A stretch of DNA of 5,563 nt from Chloroflexota bacterium. Lineage in GTDB: Bacteria > Chloroflexota > Dehalococcoidia > GIF9 > UBA5629. The position numbers were made by a program, and so were the translations under genes. Below are positions 4,568-5,563 of this stretch, in pieces. Location: the NCBI GenBank assembly GCA_026389635.1, contig JAPLHM010000148.1:1-5563 (forward strand). Direction: 5' to 3'. The notes beneath the pieces were generated by a model. That model was not told the DNA's origin. It saw only the letters and a list, made by a program, of their open reading frames with translations, and made no database searches. The number at the start of each line of letters is the position of its first letter. The stretch's first letter is position 1.

Positions 4568-5563
4568 ATGCAGGATATAAAATACCTTTTTGAGCCTCGT
4601 TCGGTGGTCGTGGTAGGCGCATCCTCAAGGGTGGGGAAGCTTGGACACACGGTGGTCAACAACCTTGTTTCCAGCGGCTACCATGGCAAAATATATCCCG
4701 TTAATCCGGCCGGTGGAGAGATGTTGGGCATACAGGTTTACACCGGCATAAGCTCGATTCCAGGTGAAATTGACCTGGCTGTGATCGTAATACCGGCCGG
4801 CGCTGTCTTTGACGCCGTTAAGGCCTGTGCCGATAAAGGGGCGCGGTTCACAGCTATAATCACATCCGGTTTCTCGGAGATCGGCAACACTGAAGAAGAG
4901 AAAAGAATTATAAATTATGCGCGGCAACATGACATGCGTGTGCTCGGCCCTAATATCATAGGCATATATTCTTCTGCAGCTCCTATGAATGCCACCTTCG
5001 GGCCGGGTGGCATACCGGCCGGAAACGTTGCCATTGTTACCCAGAGCGGGGCCCTGGGCGTGGCAATGATCGGCAAAACAAAGGTGGAAAATATCGGGCT
5101 TTCGGCAATCGTTTCGCTGGGCAATAAGGCGGATGTGGACGAGGTGGATATCCTGAATTACTTGGCTGCAGACAGCAATACAAAGGTCATTATGATGTAT
5201 ATCGAGGGTGTGACACACGGAGAGAGCTTTGTAGATGTGCTCAAGAGGACTACTAAAATTAAACCTGTTGTCGTAGTCAAGTCGGGCAAGTCCAAGCGCG
5301 GCGCCATGGCCGCTGCCTCACATACCGGTTCGTTGGCCGGTGAGGATAAGGTTTTCGATGATATCGCCAGGCAGTGCGGGGTGATCAGGGCCGAAGGGTT
5401 GCAGGAAGCACTGGAGTGGTGCAAATATCTTGCAAACACACCTGAACCCCAGGGCGAGAATACGGTGATTATTACAAACGGCGGCGGTATCGGGGTATTA
5501 ACAGCGGACGCCTGTGAGAAATATGGCATTAACCTCTATGATAACCTGCCGGATTTGAAAAAG
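4568..5563 (+). CDS. NDP-forming acyl-CoA synthetase (acetate-CoA ligase, ADP-forming type), N-terminal 332 codons, runs off right edge
   Basis: The family reversibly converts acyl-CoA, NDP and phosphate to free acid, CoA and NTP, conserving energy as ATP. The reading frame is open to the last base. Residues 1-130 form the CoA-binding Rossmann domain: F-E-P-R-S-V-V-V-V-G-A-S (8-19), then G-F-S-E-I (typical), then G-P-N at 127-129. The succinyl-CoA-ligase-like domain runs about 150-285, with T-Q-S-G-A-L-G (158-164), G-N-K-A-D-V-D (185-191), the catalytic-type Glu in Y-I-E-G (E213) and the phosphorylated His in A-S-H-T-G-S-L-A-G (H252). A third domain begins with T-N-G-G-G-I-G-V (303-310). All key residues seen are intact. 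The start is the ATG at 4568, with only a close GGGGA before it. TTG 4559 is possible, but later starts would cut the first beta strand. Whether the ATP-grasp beta part is fused (about 700 aa) or separate cannot be seen. Confidence 0.92.
   Translation, partial: MQDIKYLFEPRSVVVVGASSRVGKLGHTVVNNLVSSGYHGKIYPVNPAGGEMLGIQVYTGISSIPGEIDLAVIVIPAGAVFDAVKACADKGARFTAIITSGFSEIGNTEEEKRIINYARQHDMRVLGPNIIGIYSSAAPMNATFGPGGIPAGNVAIVTQSGALGVAMIGKTKVENIGLSAIVSLGNKADVDEVDILNYLAADSNTKVIMMYIEGVTHGESFVDVLKRTTKIKPVVVVKSGKSKRGAMAAASHTGSLAGEDKVFDDIARQCGVIRAEGLQEALEWCKYLANTPEPQGENTVIITNGGGIGVLTADACEKYGINLYDNLPDLKK

Noticed and set aside
4625..5218. 197-codon open frame on the minus strand opposite the acyl-CoA synthetase
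   Set aside because: The plus strand carries a clear family with intact motifs. The minus-strand product is rich in His, Cys and Arg with no recognisable domain, as expected of an antisense shadow.
1..5563. Mobile element, CRISPR array, tRNA or rRNA, or a defence or novel multi-gene system
   Set aside because: No transposase, terminal repeats, regularly spaced repeats, tRNA-like cloverleaf or rRNA signature was found. All long plus-strand genes belong to common transporter, lipid or metabolic families.

Overview
The window looks like ordinary bacterial chromosome of moderate GC, with close-packed genes on the plus strand, mostly AGGAGG-like ribosome binding sites, and no phage, transposon, CRISPR or RNA-gene signature. 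The gene mix is a 7TM-type sensor N-terminus, a Spinster-like MFS carrier, a GDT1-type cation transporter, a PlsY-like protein, an SDR and an NDP-forming acyl-CoA synthetase. That mix would fit an anaerobic or sediment member of the Chloroflexota (Dehalococcoidia-like), but this placement is an inference from gene content and has low to moderate confidence.

Layout. Bases 1-190 (minus strand) hold the first 63 codons of a membrane sensor protein that runs off the left edge. Its N-terminus resembles the 7TM sensor domain found in some histidine kinases and diguanylate cyclases. Bases 191-364 are a divergent control region. It has a near-consensus sigma70 promoter facing right (TTGACA, 17 bp, TATAGT), a perfect TATAAT facing left, and two small inverted repeats in the leader of the rightward gene. 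Bases 365-1654 encode a 12-TM MFS transporter, closed by a strong GC hairpin at 1683-1704.

A second group follows. A GDT1/TMEM165 (UPF0016) cation/proton exchanger (1799-2464, GTG start) is followed closely by a PlsY/DUF205-family membrane protein (2494-3159) and a small exported protein or lipoprotein (3167-3658). The spacings of 29 and 7 bases suggest a transcription unit. The PlsY-like protein keeps the fold signatures, but most positions known to matter for acyl transfer are substituted. The small exported protein carries what looks like a stand-alone protease-propeptide (I9-like) fold with no protease attached.

The last group is a classical SDR dehydrogenase with an intact Asn-Ser-Tyr-Lys tetrad (3697-4509) and, 58 bases on, the N-terminal 332 codons of an NDP-forming acyl-CoA synthetase (4568 to the right edge) with its phospho-histidine motif intact. 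Together they suggest oxidation of an alcohol or hydroxyacyl group coupled to acyl-CoA and acid interconversion with ATP conservation, but the substrate cannot be read from sequence. No previously undescribed system is evident. The points most worth a second look are the PlsY-like protein with a rewritten active site and the orphan propeptide-like exported protein beside it.
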